NCBI GenBank assembly: GCA_963798855.1
Contig: CAWCUU010000001.1
Location: 1,240,001 to 1,304,000 of the forward strand
Direction of reading: 5' to 3'
Length of the DNA stretch: 64,000 nucleotides
DNA from: CAWCUU01 sp963798855
GTDB taxonomy: Bacteria > Gemmatimonadota > Gemmatimonadetes > Longimicrobiales > RSA9
The notes under the pieces are model-generated. The model searched no databases. It was not told where the DNA came from and saw nothing but the letters and a program-made list of their open reading frames with translations. The translations under genes were made by a program, and so were the position numbers. Positions 50,419 to 60,715 of the stretch are shown here, piece by piece; the stretch's first letter is position 1; every line of letters starts with the position of its first letter.

Positions 50419-51975
50419 GTGAGCGTGGCCTCTCCGGCGTCCGCGGCGGCGCAGCGTGCCGCGCCTCCGGCCGCGGCAGGGGCGGGCGGCGTGCCGGCCG
50501 GGTCGCGGTTCGGTGCGAAGCGGCCGGGTGGGCTGCGCCTCGCGCCGTCCATCGGCGACCTCGTCTTCATCGCCATCGCCGCGACGTGCGCGCTCCTGCT
50601 CGGTGGCCTGCTCTTCCGCGGCGACGGCGATCTCGGCCGCCACCTCCGGGTCGGCACCGAGATCCTGCGGCATGGCTTCTTCTTCCAGGACCGCTTCTCG
50701 CACACGCGCGCCGGCGCACCGTTCGTTCCGTACGAGTGGCTCAGCGAGATCCTGTTCGCGGGCGCGTTCGCGGCCGCGGGCCTTGCCGGCGTCGTCGTGC
50801 TCACGGCCGCGGTGATCGCGGCCGCGCACGCGCTCGTCACGATGTTCGTGCTGCGCAGCGGCGCCACGCCGGTCGTCGCGCTGGCCGCGGGACTCGTCAG
50901 CGTCGTCGTCGGCTGGGTGCACTGGGCGGCCCGCCCGCACGCGTTCACGCTGCTCGCCGTGCCGCTGCTCCTGTTCATCCTCGAGGAGCGCCGCTGGCGG
51001 CCGCTCGCGACCGCGCTCCTGTTCGCGCTCTGGGCGAACCTCCACGGGGGCTTCCTCTTCGGCCTGGTGGTCGTGGCGCTGTACCTGGCGGGCAGCCTCG
51101 TCGAGCGCGACCGCGACTCCGTGCGCCGTCTGGCGCTGACGCTGCTCGTCGCCGCGGCTGCCTGCCTGCTGAACCCTGCCGGGCCCGGGCTCTTCCTGCA
51201 CGTGGTGGGCTGGTTCCGCGAGACGGCCGTGATCGACAACACGATGGAGTACCTCTCGCCGAACTTCCACGACCCCGGCCCGAAGCCGTTCCTCCTGGCG
51301 CTGCTGGCCGCGATGCTGCTGCTCGCTCGTTCCGCGCGCGAGATGCCGCCCCGCCGGCTCGCCGTCGTCCTCGCGGCGACCGCCTTCGCGCTCCTGTCGC
51401 GTCGCAATATCTCGCTGTTCGCGGTCAGCGCGATCCCGCTGCTCGCGCTGCAGCTGCCGGCGGTGGACGGCCGCCTCTCGAGGATCCTGCGCACCGGCGA
51501 GGCGCGCAGCCGACCGGGCGCCTGGGCGGCGCTGTTCCTCGCGGCGCTCGCCGTCGCGGCGGTGCCGCGCGCGAGCGGCGGGCCCGGCCGCGTTCACGCG
51601 AGCTTCGACGCGGGGCGGTATCCGGTGGATGCCGTCGCCAGAGCCCGCGCGGCCGGTCTGTCCGGCCGCATGTTCAACGACATGAGTTGGGGCGGCTACA
51701 TCCTGTGGGCCTGGCCCGAGCAGCGCGTCTTCATCGACGGACAGACCGACTTCTACGGCTCGGAGCTGTTCAGCGAGCATCAGACGGTGATGCTCGCCGA
51801 TCCCGGCTGGCAGCGCATTCTCGAGGACGCCGGCGTCTCGTTGATCCTGGTGCCGGCAGGCTGGCGGCTGGTGGACGCGGCGCTCGCGACCGGCCGCTGG
51901 CGTGTCTGGTACCGGGATGGCACCGCTGCGCTGCTGCTGCGCTCCGACGCCGCTCCGCGAGGGCCGCCCGGATGA
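50419..51975 (+). CDS. Polytopic membrane protein (GT-C-like), intact paralogue
   Basis: A 518-residue protein with about ten helices. Conserved phrases shared with the broken paralogue at 46442 are GDLGRHLRVGTEIL, FVPYEWLSEI, WAARPHAFTLLAVPLLLFIL, WANLHGGFLFGL, LNPAGPGLFLHVVGWF, DNTMEYLSPNFH, MSWGGYILWAWPEQRVFIDG and QTDFYG. The acidic first loop (G-D-x-x-R-H) and the large C-terminal extracytoplasmic part fit a GT-C-type glycosyltransferase or related membrane enzyme, but I know no characterised member. The start may be GTG at 50419 or at 50425. Its stop overlaps the methyltransferase start (ATGA). Confidence 0.85.
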   Translation: MSVASPASAAAQRAAPPAAAGAGGVPAGSRFGAKRPGGLRLAPSIGDLVFIAIAATCALLLGGLLFRGDGDLGRHLRVGTEILRHGFFFQDRFSHTRAGAPFVPYEWLSEILFAGAFAAAGLAGVVVLTAAVIAAAHALVTMFVLRSGATPVVALAAGLVSVVVGWVHWAARPHAFTLLAVPLLLFILEERRWRPLATALLFALWANLHGGFLFGLVVVALYLAGSLVERDRDSVRRLALTLLVAAAACLLNPAGPGLFLHVVGWFRETAVIDNTMEYLSPNFHDPGPKPFLLALLAAMLLLARSAREMPPRRLAVVLAATAFALLSRRNISLFAVSAIPLLALQLPAVDGRLSRILRTGEARSRPGAWAALFLAALAVAAVPRASGGPGRVHASFDAGRYPVDAVARARAAGLSGRMFNDMSWGGYILWAWPEQRVFIDGQTDFYGSELFSEHQTVMLADPGWQRILEDAGVSLILVPAGWRLVDAALATGRWRVWYRDGTAALLLRSDAAPRGPPG

Positions 51976-52785
51976 GCTGCGGCGACGGTCGGACGCTCAT
52001 GAGGCAGGAGGTCCACCGGCTCTTCGCGGAAATCGAGCGGCGCCACTGGTGGTTCACCGCGCGCCGCCGCTTCCTCGAGGACGTGGTCCACGCGCTGGTC
52101 CCGCCCGGCGGCGGGCGCACGATCGTGGACGTCGGCTGCGGCACCGGCGGCAACATCGCGGCGTTCGCCGACGACTACCGCTGCTTCGGCATCGACACCG
52201 CCCCGGCCGCGATCGAGCTGGCCGGGCGCGAGCATCCGCGCGTCGAGTTCATTCTCGGCGAGGCTCCCGCGGCGCTCGGAGACGCGCGGCGGCACGTCGG
52301 ACCTGTTCCTGATCACCGACGTGCTCGAGCACATCGAGGACGACCATGGCGCGCTGGCCCGGCTCGCGTGCGCCGCGCGGCCCGGCGCGCGCTTCGTCAT
52401 CACCGTCCCTGCGGACATGGCGCTCTGGAGCCGCCACGATGAGGACGTCTCCCACTACCGTCGCTACGACATGGCGACGCTGCGCGAGGCGTGGCGCGGA
52501 CTTCCGCTCCGCGAGGTCGGCCCATGCCTACTTCAACGCACGGCCTGTCCTTGCTCGGTCCGGTTCGTCCGCTTCCTCAACCGCGGCCGAACGGTGGGGC
52601 GACCGGCGCCGAGTTCTCGTGCCGCCGGCGCCGTTGAACCGCCTCCTCGAGCGGATATTCCTCGGCGAGCGCGACGTCGTCCTCCGCGCGCTGCGCGGAG
52701 GCCGCGGCTACGCGCGCGGCGTCAGCATCCTCGCCGTGCTGCGAGCGGACGGACGGTCGCCGGCGGCGGAGCGGAGAGCGCGTGA
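51972..52785 (+). pseudogene. Class I SAM methyltransferase with frameshifts
   Basis: The N-terminal frame from ATG 51972 has HRLFAEIERRHWWFTARRRF and the SAM loop VDVGCGTGGNIAAFADDYRC. The frame changes near 52285: VLEHIEDDHGALARLACAAR and VPADMALWSRHDEDVSHYRR are in the next frame, then near 52515 it changes again (FNARPVLARSGS, PLNRLLERIFLGERDVVLRA). Joined, it is a ~270-residue methyltransferase of the type often placed next to DPM1-like glycosyltransferases in surface-polysaccharide operons. The likely end is the TGA at 52783-52785, overlapping the next start (GTGA). The shifts are most simply sequence errors. Confidence 0.75.
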
Positions 52786-53729
52786 GCGGACGGCCGCGGC
52801 TGCAGCGTCGTCGTGCCGTGCTACGACGAGATCGCCAACCTCGAGGAGCTGCGCGCGCGGCTCGTGCCGGTGCTCGAGCGCCTCGGCATCGGATGCCTTC
52901 GAGGTCATCTTCGTGGACGACGGCAGCCGGGACGGCTCCGACCGTGTGCTCGACGCTTTCGCGGCCGAGGATCCGCGGCTGAAGGCGATCCACTTCTCGC
53001 GCAACTTCGGCCACCAGGCCGCGCTCACGCGCCGGCCTCGACGCCGCCGCCGGCGATGCCGTCGTGCTCATGGACGCGGACCTGCAGGACCCGCCCGAGC
53101 TGATCGCGCGCTTCGTCGAGGAGTGGCTCGGCGGCCACGAGGTCGTCTACGCCGTGCGGCGCAGTCGCCGTGAGTCGCCGTTCAAGCGCTTCGCCTACGC
53201 CGCCTTCTACCGCTCCTTCCGTCTCATCTCGAACCTGGACGTGCCGCTCGATGCGGGCGACTTCAGCCTTCTCGATCGCCGCGTGGTGGATGCGCTGCTT
53301 CGTCTCCCCGAGCGCAACCGGTTCCTGCGCGGGCTGCGCTCCTGGGTCGGCTTCCGGCAGGTCGGCGTGGCATTCGACCGCGCACCCCGCCACTCCGGCG
53401 AGCCGAAGTACACGCTTCGCGCCCTTGTGCGGCTCGCGCTGTCCGGGTACATCGGATTCTCCTCGATGCCGCTGCGCATCGGCGGGCTCGTCGGCTTGCT
53501 CGCGATGCTCGCCAGCTTCGCGCTCGCGGTCTGGGCGGTCGTCGCCCGTTTCCTCGCCACGCGCATCCCCCCAGGCTGGGCCAGTACCGTCGGCGTCATC
53601 CTCTTCATGGGCGGCATCCAGCTGCTCGTGCTCGCCATCATGAGCGAATACCTCGGCCGCGTCTACGACGAGGTCCGGCGCCGGCCCCTGTACATCGTCC
53701 GCGACCGGTCGGGCTTCGATGAGCGCTGA
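52782..53729 (+). pseudogene. DPM1/GtrB-like family 2 glycosyltransferase with frameshifts
   Basis: The pieces in order are PCYDEIANLEELRARLVPVL, then SDAFEVIFVDDGSRDGSDRV with LDAFAAEDPRLKAIHFSRNF and GHQAALT in a second frame. From about 53064 an unbroken frame runs VLMDADLQDPPELIARFVEE, RNRFLRGLRSWVGFRQVGVA and two C-terminal helices (GGLVGLLAMLASFALAVWAV; ILFMGGIQLLVLAIMSEYLG). D-D-G-S, D-A-D-L-Q-D-P and the two-helix tail identify a polyisoprenyl-phosphate sugar transferase. About three single-base insertions lie in the first 300 bases. GTG at 52782 overlaps the methyltransferase stop. Confidence 0.82.
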
Positions 53730-55293
53730 CGCGACGGGCGGCCCCTCCAGCGGACGCTGGCCCTGCTGCTCGAAGAGGACCGGATCTACTGGACGGTTGT
53801 GCTCGCGCTCGGACTGCCTGGCGGCGCGGGGCAGATGCTCCGCAGCGCGATCAATCCGGACGCAGCGTGGTTCCTGTACGTTGCGCAGCGTTGGCTCGTG
53901 CGGCAGCCGGCTCTACGTCGATTACATCGATCCCAATCCGCCGCTGATGATCTTCTTCAGCGCCCCCGCCGCGCTTCTCGCGGGAGTCGCCGGCCTCTCG
54001 GCGGTCTCGTGGTTCAAGCTGCTCGTTGTGGGCGCCGCGGTCGCTTCCGCCGGCGCCGCATGTCGTCTGCTCGAGCCGGCGATGGAGCACCGACGCGATG
54101 CCCGCTTCCTGGGTCTACTGTTCATGCTCCTCCTCCTCGAGCTGCCGCAGGGCGACTTCGGGCAGCGGGAGCACCTGATGCTGATCGCAGTGCTGCCGTA
54201 CGTCTGCGCGGCGGCGGCGCGCACCTCGGGTGTCGTACCGCGCCTCCGGGCTCGCATTGCGCTGGGCGCCCTAGCCGGGCTCGGCGTCGCGTTGAAGCCG
54301 TATTTCGTGCCGCTCGTGCTTCTGGTGGAAGGGTACGTCGCGCTGACTTCGCCGCGCCGGCAGGCCTGGCGCGCTCCGGAGGCCCTCGTCGCGGCGGCGG
54401 TCGTCGCGATCTACGGCGCGGTCGTGCTGACCGGCATACCCGCCTACCTCCGCCTCGCCCGCGATGTGGGCCCCGGATACCTGCGCTTCCATTCTCTGCC
54501 CGTGTCCCAGGTGCTCTTGTCCGGCCGGATGATCTTCTTCGCCGCCGTCGCCGCGCTGTGGCTTCTGGTCCGCGGCTCCGGAGAGCTGCGCCGCGCGGGG
54601 GACGTGTTCCTCCTCGCGCTGCTCGCCTTCGCGGGCTCCGTGCTACTGCAGCACAAGGGCTTCAGCTACCACTTCTATCCGGCGCTCGCCGCGTCGATCG
54701 TGCTTGTCGCCATCCTCCTGCTCCGGGCCATCCGGCGGGTCGCGCACCTGCCCGGACCGCTGTGTCTGGTCGCGCCAGGCACGCTGCTCAGCCTGGCCGT
54801 TCTCATGGTGCTCACGGCGTGCAGCCTCGCGCTCGATGCGCGCCGCGCTAACGCGCGCGAGACGCACACGCGCACGCTCGTCAGGATGGCGCGCGCCCGT
54901 GCTCCGGGCGGCTCCGTGCTCGTGCTCTCGACCCGAATGCAGGAGGCGTTTCCGCTCGTCAACTACGCGGGCCTCTCGCTGGTCAATCGGATGCCGCACC
55001 TGTGGCCCGTTTCGGTCGCGCTCGATTCGCCGCCGGGCACCGGGCGGCGACTGGGGGCGTTCGCGCTCGACGTCGTCGCGTCCGACTTCTCGATCGCGGC
55101 GCCCGGACCTGCTTTTCGTCGATACCTCGCCCGTGCTCGCCACGGGCCGACACCTGTGCACGTCGATCTGCTCCGCTTCTTCGAGCGCGACCCGCGCTTC
55201 CGGCGCGACATCCGCGACTATTCGCCCGTGGCGCACGACGGTCACTCGGTGATCTATTTGCGCGCCGGCGCCGCCGCGCGCGCCGGACCGTGA
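53719..55293 (+). pseudogene. Polytopic membrane glycosyltransferase-like protein, N-terminal frameshift
   Basis: From about 53900 the frame is clean and encodes a large polytopic protein: LYVDYIDPNPPLMIFFSAPA, QGDFGQREHLMLIAVLPYVC, GVALKPYFVPLVLLVEGYVA, LLQHKGFSYHFYPALAASIV. Before that, the conserved start (LALGLPGGAGQMLRSAINPD, then AAWFLYVAQRWL) is in another frame between about 53800 and 53900, so two indels lie near the 5' end. The aspartates in D-P-N-P-P and the K-P-Y/F-F motif are shared with the paralogue at 59101-60715. The fold suggests GT-C (ArnT/PMT-like) transferase activity on a lipid-linked sugar, by layout only. ATG at 53719 overlaps the upstream gene by 11 bases. Confidence 0.78.
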
Positions 55294-55311
55294 CGGCCGC
55301 TGGTCGCTGTT

Positions 55312-55328
55312 GACGGCCGCTGGGCGCT
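55312..55328 (+). repeat. Left copy of IS-flanking direct repeat
   Basis: gacggccgctgggcgct occurs here and again at 56966-56982, directly outside both ends of the insertion sequence, as expected for a long target-site duplication (16-17 bp). A related 20-mer at 55291-55310 (tgacggccgctggtcgctgt) means the locus was already repetitive, so part of the similarity could be older. Confidence 0.7.
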
Positions 55329-56965
55329 GTTGACGGCGGATCATAATGTCCCCATCCGCGGCGGATAGAACTGTCCCCTAGACTGCAGGCCTCAGAGAGA
55401 GGAGGCCTCGGTGGAGCGGACAGCGATGAGTGCGAAGGAGCACGAGCGTGCGGTGGTCCTCGAGCGGGTGGTGGAGCGGGGTCTTCGACTCGAAGATGCT
55501 GCGGTGCTGATGGGGGTCTGTTACCGGCAGGCGAAGCGGCTGGTCGCCCGCTATCGGGCGGGTGGCCGCGCCGCTCTGGTGCACGGTGGAGTGGGGAAGG
55601 CGTCGAATCGGGCGCGGCCGGCCGCGGAGCGGGCGCGCGTGCTGCGGCTGGTCGAGGAGAAGTATGGGGGCAATGCGAAGCGCGGTCCGGCAGAGCGGTT
55701 CGGGCCCACGCTAGCGGCGGAGCACCTCCAGGAGGAGGACGGGATCGAAATCCCGCGCAGGACGCTGCACGACTGGATGGTGCAGGCCGGGCAGTGGAGT
55801 CGGGTCCGGCGGAGCCGAGTGCGGCCGCGGCGGCGCGAGCGACGCAGACACTTCGGAGAGTTGGTGCAGCTGGATGGCAGCTTCCACGACTGGTACGAGG
55901 GACGGGGAGAGAGGGCCGGCGCGCGCAGCTGCGTGATGAATATGGTCGATGACGCCACGGGTGAGACCCTGCTGCGTTTTGGCGAGCAGGAGACGATCTG
56001 GGCGGCGGCTTTCGTGCTTCAGGAGTGGATCGCGCTCTATGGCGTGCCACGGGCGCTATACACGGACTGGAACACGATCTACAAGCGGGAGCCGAGGCCT
56101 CGGGAGCGGATTCTGGGACTGGAAGTACACACGGCTTTCGGTCTGATGTGCAAGAAATTGGGCATTGAGGTGATCGGGGCCGGCAGCCCTCAGGCGAAGG
56201 GGCGGATCGAGCGTAGCAATGGCGTGCATCAAGACCGCTTGATCAAGAAGATGCGGCGTGTCGGGATTGAAGACGACGCGGCGGCCAACGCTTACGTGCG
56301 AGAGCGGTATTTGGCGGCGCACAATGCTCGCTTCGCCCAGGCGCCGGCAGATCACGCCGACTACCATCTGGCTCTCGATGCGTCGCTGAATCTGGATGAC
56401 GTCTTCTGCCTGGAGTCCGAGCGCGTGGTGAGCAAAGACTTCGTCGTCCAGTTCGATCGACGCGGGCTGCAACTCGATCGCAGAGCCAGAGGCCGGGTTC
56501 CGGCAGGCAGCAAGGTACTGGTGCGTCAGACGGAGGACGGCCGAGTCCGAGTCATTCACCGGCGGGCCAACGGCCAAGAGCACGAGTGCGCGTGGACGCC
56601 CGCAGCTCCACGAACCCAGCGCCGATCGGGGGAGAGCAGTTCGGCAGCCGCGACGAGCCCTGGTCCTACCCTTCCCCGAACGCAGATCGGGCCGCAGAAA
56701 CGAAATGGCGCAGGCCATTCTGGCAGGAAGGCCACCCCAGCGCCCAAGACCGCACCGCCGGACCACCCGTGGCGGCGTGCGCCGGCTCTCGGAAGGGGGC
56801 CCACGTTCTGGAGGAAACCGAGCCGGTCGGAGATGTCCGGGACCGCAGTCGTGGCCTCCGCTTCGCTACGGCCCGACGCCCCCACGCGGGTGAGCGAGAA
56901 CGCACCTTGAACCCGGGACAGTTCTATCCGCCTAACTCCGGGGACATTTCTATCCGCCGTTGACA
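55328..56965 (+). mobile_element. ISNCY-type insertion sequence, complete
   Basis: A 1638-bp element. Outer inverted repeats (55328-55353 and 56940-56965) match at 21 of 26 positions around acggcggat...atgtcccc. Inner 17-bp repeats gcggatagaactgtccc (55361-55377) and their exact reverse complement (56915-56931) lie just inside. It carries one transposase gene on the plus strand and is flanked by 16-17 bp direct repeats. It interrupts the plus-strand glycan operon between a membrane protein and a terpene-cyclase-like gene. Confidence 0.88.
55411..56910 (+). CDS. ISNCY-family transposase (rve/DDE)
   Basis: A 499-residue transposase. The N-terminus has a helix-turn-helix (RLEDAAVLMGVCYRQAKRLV, AGGRAALVHGGVG) and a second one (RTLHDWMVQAGQWSRVRRSR). 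The integrase core follows: GELVQLDGSFHDWYEG (first Asp), ALYTDWNTIYK (second Asp) and SPQAKGRIERSNG (Glu), so D-D-E is complete. The domain ends near residue 400; the last ~100 residues are low-complexity and may not be important. GTG at 55411 has a strong ggagg eight bases upstream; ATG at 55426 is the alternative. The unbroken frame contrasts with the frameshifted genes downstream, so the element could be recent. Confidence 0.92.
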   Translation: MERTAMSAKEHERAVVLERVVERGLRLEDAAVLMGVCYRQAKRLVARYRAGGRAALVHGGVGKASNRARPAAERARVLRLVEEKYGGNAKRGPAERFGPTLAAEHLQEEDGIEIPRRTLHDWMVQAGQWSRVRRSRVRPRRRERRRHFGELVQLDGSFHDWYEGRGERAGARSCVMNMVDDATGETLLRFGEQETIWAAAFVLQEWIALYGVPRALYTDWNTIYKREPRPRERILGLEVHTAFGLMCKKLGIEVIGAGSPQAKGRIERSNGVHQDRLIKKMRRVGIEDDAAANAYVRERYLAAHNARFAQAPADHADYHLALDASLNLDDVFCLESERVVSKDFVVQFDRRGLQLDRRARGRVPAGSKVLVRQTEDGRVRVIHRRANGQEHECAWTPAAPRTQRRSGESSSAAATSPGPTLPRTQIGPQKRNGAGHSGRKATPAPKTAPPDHPWRRAPALGRGPTFWRKPSRSEMSGTAVVASASLRPDAPTRVSENAP

Positions 56966-56982
56966 GACGGCCGCTGGGCGCT
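56966..56982 (+). repeat. Right copy of IS-flanking direct repeat
   Basis: gacggccgctgggcgct, identical to 55312-55328, lies immediately outside the right end of the insertion sequence. See the left copy for the alternative explanation. Confidence 0.7.
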
Positions 56983-57087
56983 TGTTCCGTCGTGCCGCCG
57001 CGACTAGATTGCACGTGGTTTCCCCGACCCCTTTTCATTGCCCGGACCGACGACGGCGACCGCGGCGGATGCCCGCGCTCGTCGGCC

Positions 57088-58057
57088 GTGCCGCATCGTG
57101 GTCTCGAACATTCGACGGAAGCGGGTTTGATCCTTCTCGACGAGATCGGCGCCGATCTGCTGGCGCTCCGCAACCCGGACGGCGGCTGGGGCGCTGCGCG
57201 GGCTCGTCCCAGCAACCCCGAGGCGACTGCGCTCGCGTTCGCGGCGCTGACGCGGGCGCAACGCGCCGGCGTGGCCGTCCGCCATCCATCGCGACGGCGC
57301 GCTGGCGTGGCTGCGCGCGGCGCGCGCCGACGACGGCACCTACCCGTTCGCGACGGAGTGCCCGGCGCCGATCTGGCCGACCGGCGTGGTCGCGTTCGCG
57401 CTCGGCGCGGTCCCGGACGCGCGCGACGACGCCGTGCAGGCACGGCCGCGCGCTGCTGCACATACGCGGCCGCGGCAACGTCTGGTGGGTCCGGCTGCTC
57501 GGTCGGCTCTATCCGGAGCAGAAGGCGAAGGCGTTCGACACCGACCTCGATCTGACCGGCTGGCCGTGGACGCGCGACACCTCGAGCTGGGTCGAGCCGA
57601 CCGCCTGGGCGATGCTCGCGCTGCGCGCACTTGGGGATGACCTGTCTCGCCACGCGGTAGACGGCCGGCTCGAGCTCGCGGAGGCGATGATGCTCGATCG
57701 CGCCTGCCCCGACGGCGGCTGGAACCACGGCAACGGGCGCGTCCTGGGACAGGACCTCCGGCCGTATCCGGACACGACGGCGCTCGCGCTCCTCGCCATG
57801 CGACCCCGGCACCCTTCGCCCGAGACGACGGCGGGCCTCGCCGACGCTCCAGCGGCTGCTGGCGTCGAACCACTCGGCGCTCTCGGCCGCGCTGGCGGCG
57901 CTGTGCTTCCAGGCCTACGGGATGGACGCGACCGCTATGGCGGAGCGCCTCGACGAGCCGCTGGCGCCTGAACCGCTACCGAGGAGACACCCGCACGCTG
58001 GCGCTCGGCGCTGCTCGCGCTGCGCCCCGCGGGGCCGACCGCCGGGGGGCGGCCTGA
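57088..58057 (+). pseudogene. Prenyltransferase/squalene-cyclase-repeat protein with frameshifts
   Basis: Alpha/alpha-barrel repeat pieces are clear: LRNPDGGWGAARARPSNPEA with TALAFAAL in the first frame; ARADDGTYPFATECPAPIWP-type sequence and VVAFALGAVPDARDDA in a second; GNVWWVRLLGRLYPEQKAKA, SSWVEPTAWAMLALRALGDD, CPDGGWNHGNG and PYPDTTALALLAM in a third; and AALCFQAYGMDATAMAERLD near the end. The Q/P-D-G-G-W repeats define the squalene-hopene-cyclase / prenyltransferase-beta superfamily. At about 320 residues it is too short for a full triterpene cyclase, and I see no D-x-D-D catalytic motif. Start may be GTG 57088 or TTG near 57127. The end at 58057 overlaps the DUF362 start (TGATG). Confidence 0.75.
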
Positions 58058-59087
58058 TGCAACGCCGCGACTTCGTGAAGGCGATCGGCGTGGCCGGCGC
58101 CGCCGGCGCCGTGCCGCTGCTCGCTCGCTGCGCCCGCGACCGCCCGGACGCGCCCCGCTGGACGCGCGCGGCGTACGCGAAGACCGCCGTCCTCCCGCGT
58201 CGCCGTGCTCGCACGCCGCCGAGTACGGCCCGCGCCTCGCCGGCACCGTCCGCGACGGGATCCGGCTGCTCGGCGTCGACGTGCGCGGGAAGCGCGTGGT
58301 GATCAAGCCGAACCTCGTCGAGTTCGACCCGGACGCCGCGATCAACACGAACCCCGCGCTGATCGCGGCCGCCATCGAGGCGTTCCGCTCGCTCGGCGCC
58401 GCCTCCGTCACCGTCGCCGAGGGGCCGGGGCACCGTCGCGACAACGACTACCTGCTTTCCGCCTCCGGGCTGGACGACGCGCTCGCGCAGACGGGCGCCC
58501 GCTACGTGGACCTGAACTACGACCGCACCCGCACCGTGCCGACGCGCAGCTCGTTCACGACGCTCGGCAAGCTGCACCTGCCGCGAGACCGTCGTCGGCG
58601 CGGACCTGCTCGTGTCCATGCCGAAGCTGAAGACGCACCACTGGGCCGGCGTCACGCTGTCCATGAAGAACCTGTTCGGCATCATGCCCAGCGCCGTCTA
58701 CGGCTGGCCGAAGAACGTGCTCCACTGGGCCGGCATCGACGAGAGCATCGTGGACATCAACGCCGCGCTGCCCGTGCCGCGCATCGCGATCGTCGACGCC
58801 ATCGTCGGCATGGAGGGCAACGGCCCGATCCAGGGGACCGCCCGGCACACCGGCGCGCTCGTCTTCGGCTGCGGACCCCGTCGCCGTCGACGCGACCGCC
58901 GCGCGGCTGATGAGCATGGACCCCGAGAGGGTGCCTCCATCGCCGCCGCCGGCGAGTTCCTCGGCAACATCCACGAGGAGCGCATCGTCCAGATCGGCGA
59001 GGACCCCGGACGGCTTGCGCCAGGACTACGCCGTCCTCGACAAGTTCCGTCACCTCGAAGCCGGCGCCGCTGGCGCGCGCGGGTTGA
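58057..59087 (+). pseudogene. DUF362 protein with twin-arginine-like leader, frameshifted
   Basis: The start MQRRDFVKAIGVAGAAGAVP is a twin-arginine-like export signal, with Cys in LLARCARD. After a shift near 58195 the DUF362 domain reads VRGKRVVIKPNLVEFDPDAA, EGPGHRRDNDYLLSASGLDD. After another near 58585 it reads LLVSMPKLKTHHWAGVTLSM with KNLFGIMPSAVYGWPKN, the conserved K-x-K-x-H block. A last shift near 58880 gives DYAVLDKFRHLE. The domain's function is not established; it occurs beside iron-sulfur and terpenoid enzymes. The 3' end (about 59087) is uncertain because of the shifts. Confidence 0.75.
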
Positions 59088-59100
59088 GCGCGGAGTCGAT

Positions 59101-60715
59101 ATGGACGCGACGCTCGCGCGGGCGCCCCTCGCCGCGACCGGCGCCGTGGCCGCGGCCGGCACCTCGGCACCGTCGCCGCGCTGCTCCGCCCGTCGAACGC
59201 CGACCTCGGCTGGTTCCTGCACATGGCCGGCGCGATGCTCGACGGCGCGCGGCCCTACGTCGACTTCGTCGACCCGAATCCGCCGCTCGTCCTGCTCCTC
59301 AACGTGCCCGCGGTCGCGCTGGCCGCGCGGCTCGCCGCGCTCGCGGGCGGAACGCTCTACGTGCTCTGCACCGCGCTCCTCGCCGCCGGCTGCCTCGCGC
59401 TCGCGCTGCGCGTGTTGCGCCGCGGCGGGATCGCCTCCGACGCCGGGGGCGCTGCTCGCCGGTCGTGATCGCCGTCGCCCTGTTCGTGCTGCCGGCGCCG
59501 GGACTTCGGGCAGCGAGAGCACCTCGCCGTCGCGCTCGTCGTTGCCGTACCTGCTGCTCGTTCGGGGCGCGCGTCGCGCGAGGCGGCCGGGTCTCGCGGA
59601 CCCTCGCCCTCGCTCGTCGGCGCTGGCCGCCGGATCGGCTTCGCGCTCAAGCCGTTCTTCCTCATCCCCTGGCTGCTCGTGGAGGCGGAGGCGCGGCTGA
59701 TCCGCGGGGCCGGCGCGACGCGGCGACGTGCGACGCACGCTTCCCTCGCGGTCGTCGGCGGTGCTCGCGTGCCTATGCCGCCGCGGTGCTGGCTCTGACG
59801 CCGGCCTACATCCGCGCACTGCGTGCGCTCGTCCTGCCGAGCTATCCCTACTACTATCCCGGTCCCGGTCGCCGTGTGCTCCTGCCCAGCCGCCGGTGCT
59901 CGCTGGCGCTCGGCGGCGCTCGTGCTCTTCGTCGCTGCGCCGGCTGGTGGCGCGACGAGCCGCTCGGCCGCGTGCTCGCCCTCGCCTCCGCTCGGCTTCC
60001 TCGCGCTCGCTGCTGCTCCAGCGCAAGGGCTACAGCTACCACTTCTATCCCGCCGCTCGCGCATCGACCGCGCTCATGGTGCCGCTGCTGCTCGCCCGCT
60101 TCCGCGGCTATCGCGGCGGCTCCTGCCCCGCGTGCTGCAGCGCGGCGCGCCACGTCGTCGTCGCCGCCCTCGCTGCTCGCCTGCGTCGGCCGCGCTGTCC
60201 TCGGCCCGCCACGAGCGCCGCGCCATCGCGCGCCGGGCCCTACGCCGCGCCTGCTCGCCGTCTACCGCGACTACGCCCGGGACGGGCCGTCGCTCGCGCT
60301 GGGCGCGGCACCGAGGCCGGCTTCCCGATGGTCGCGCAGGCCGGCGCCCGCTGGGCGCTGCCCGTGCCAATGATCTGGCCCGCCGTCTCCCGCGCGGTGT
60401 GGCGGCGCGGCGCGCCGGCGCTGCCGCCCGGAGCCGCCCGGGACTCCGCGCACGCGGAGCGCTACGTTCGCAGCGCCGTGGACCGCGCCCTCGCGCGGCG
60501 CCCCGCCGTCGTCGTCGTCGACCGCGCTCCGATCGTCACCGCGGCCGGCGCCATCGCGGATCCGGACTTCGCGAGCTTCTTCGCCGGCGACCCGCGCTGC
60601 GCCGCACCGCTGCAACGAGTACCACGGCTCGGGCCGCATCGGGACGCTACGACGTCTACGTCGCGCCGGGCCGGCCGCGGCGGCAGCGCCGCGGAGGAGG
60701 GGAGGCGCCCGATGA
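59101..60715 (+). pseudogene. Polytopic membrane glycosyltransferase-like protein, frameshifted paralogue
   Basis: It starts MDATLARAPLAATGAVAAAG. In pieces across all three frames it reproduces the layout of the gene at 53719-55293: GARPYVDFVDPNPPLVLLLN, FGQREHLAVALV-type sequence near 59510, FALKPFFLIPWLLVEAEARL, LLQRKGYSYHFYPA near 60020. From about 60290 one frame is mostly clean to the end (VDRALARRPAVVVVDRAPIV). I estimate at least six single-base indels. The ending overlaps the next start (ATGA at 60712-60715). Probably a GT-C-type transferase; function inferred from layout only. Confidence 0.68.
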
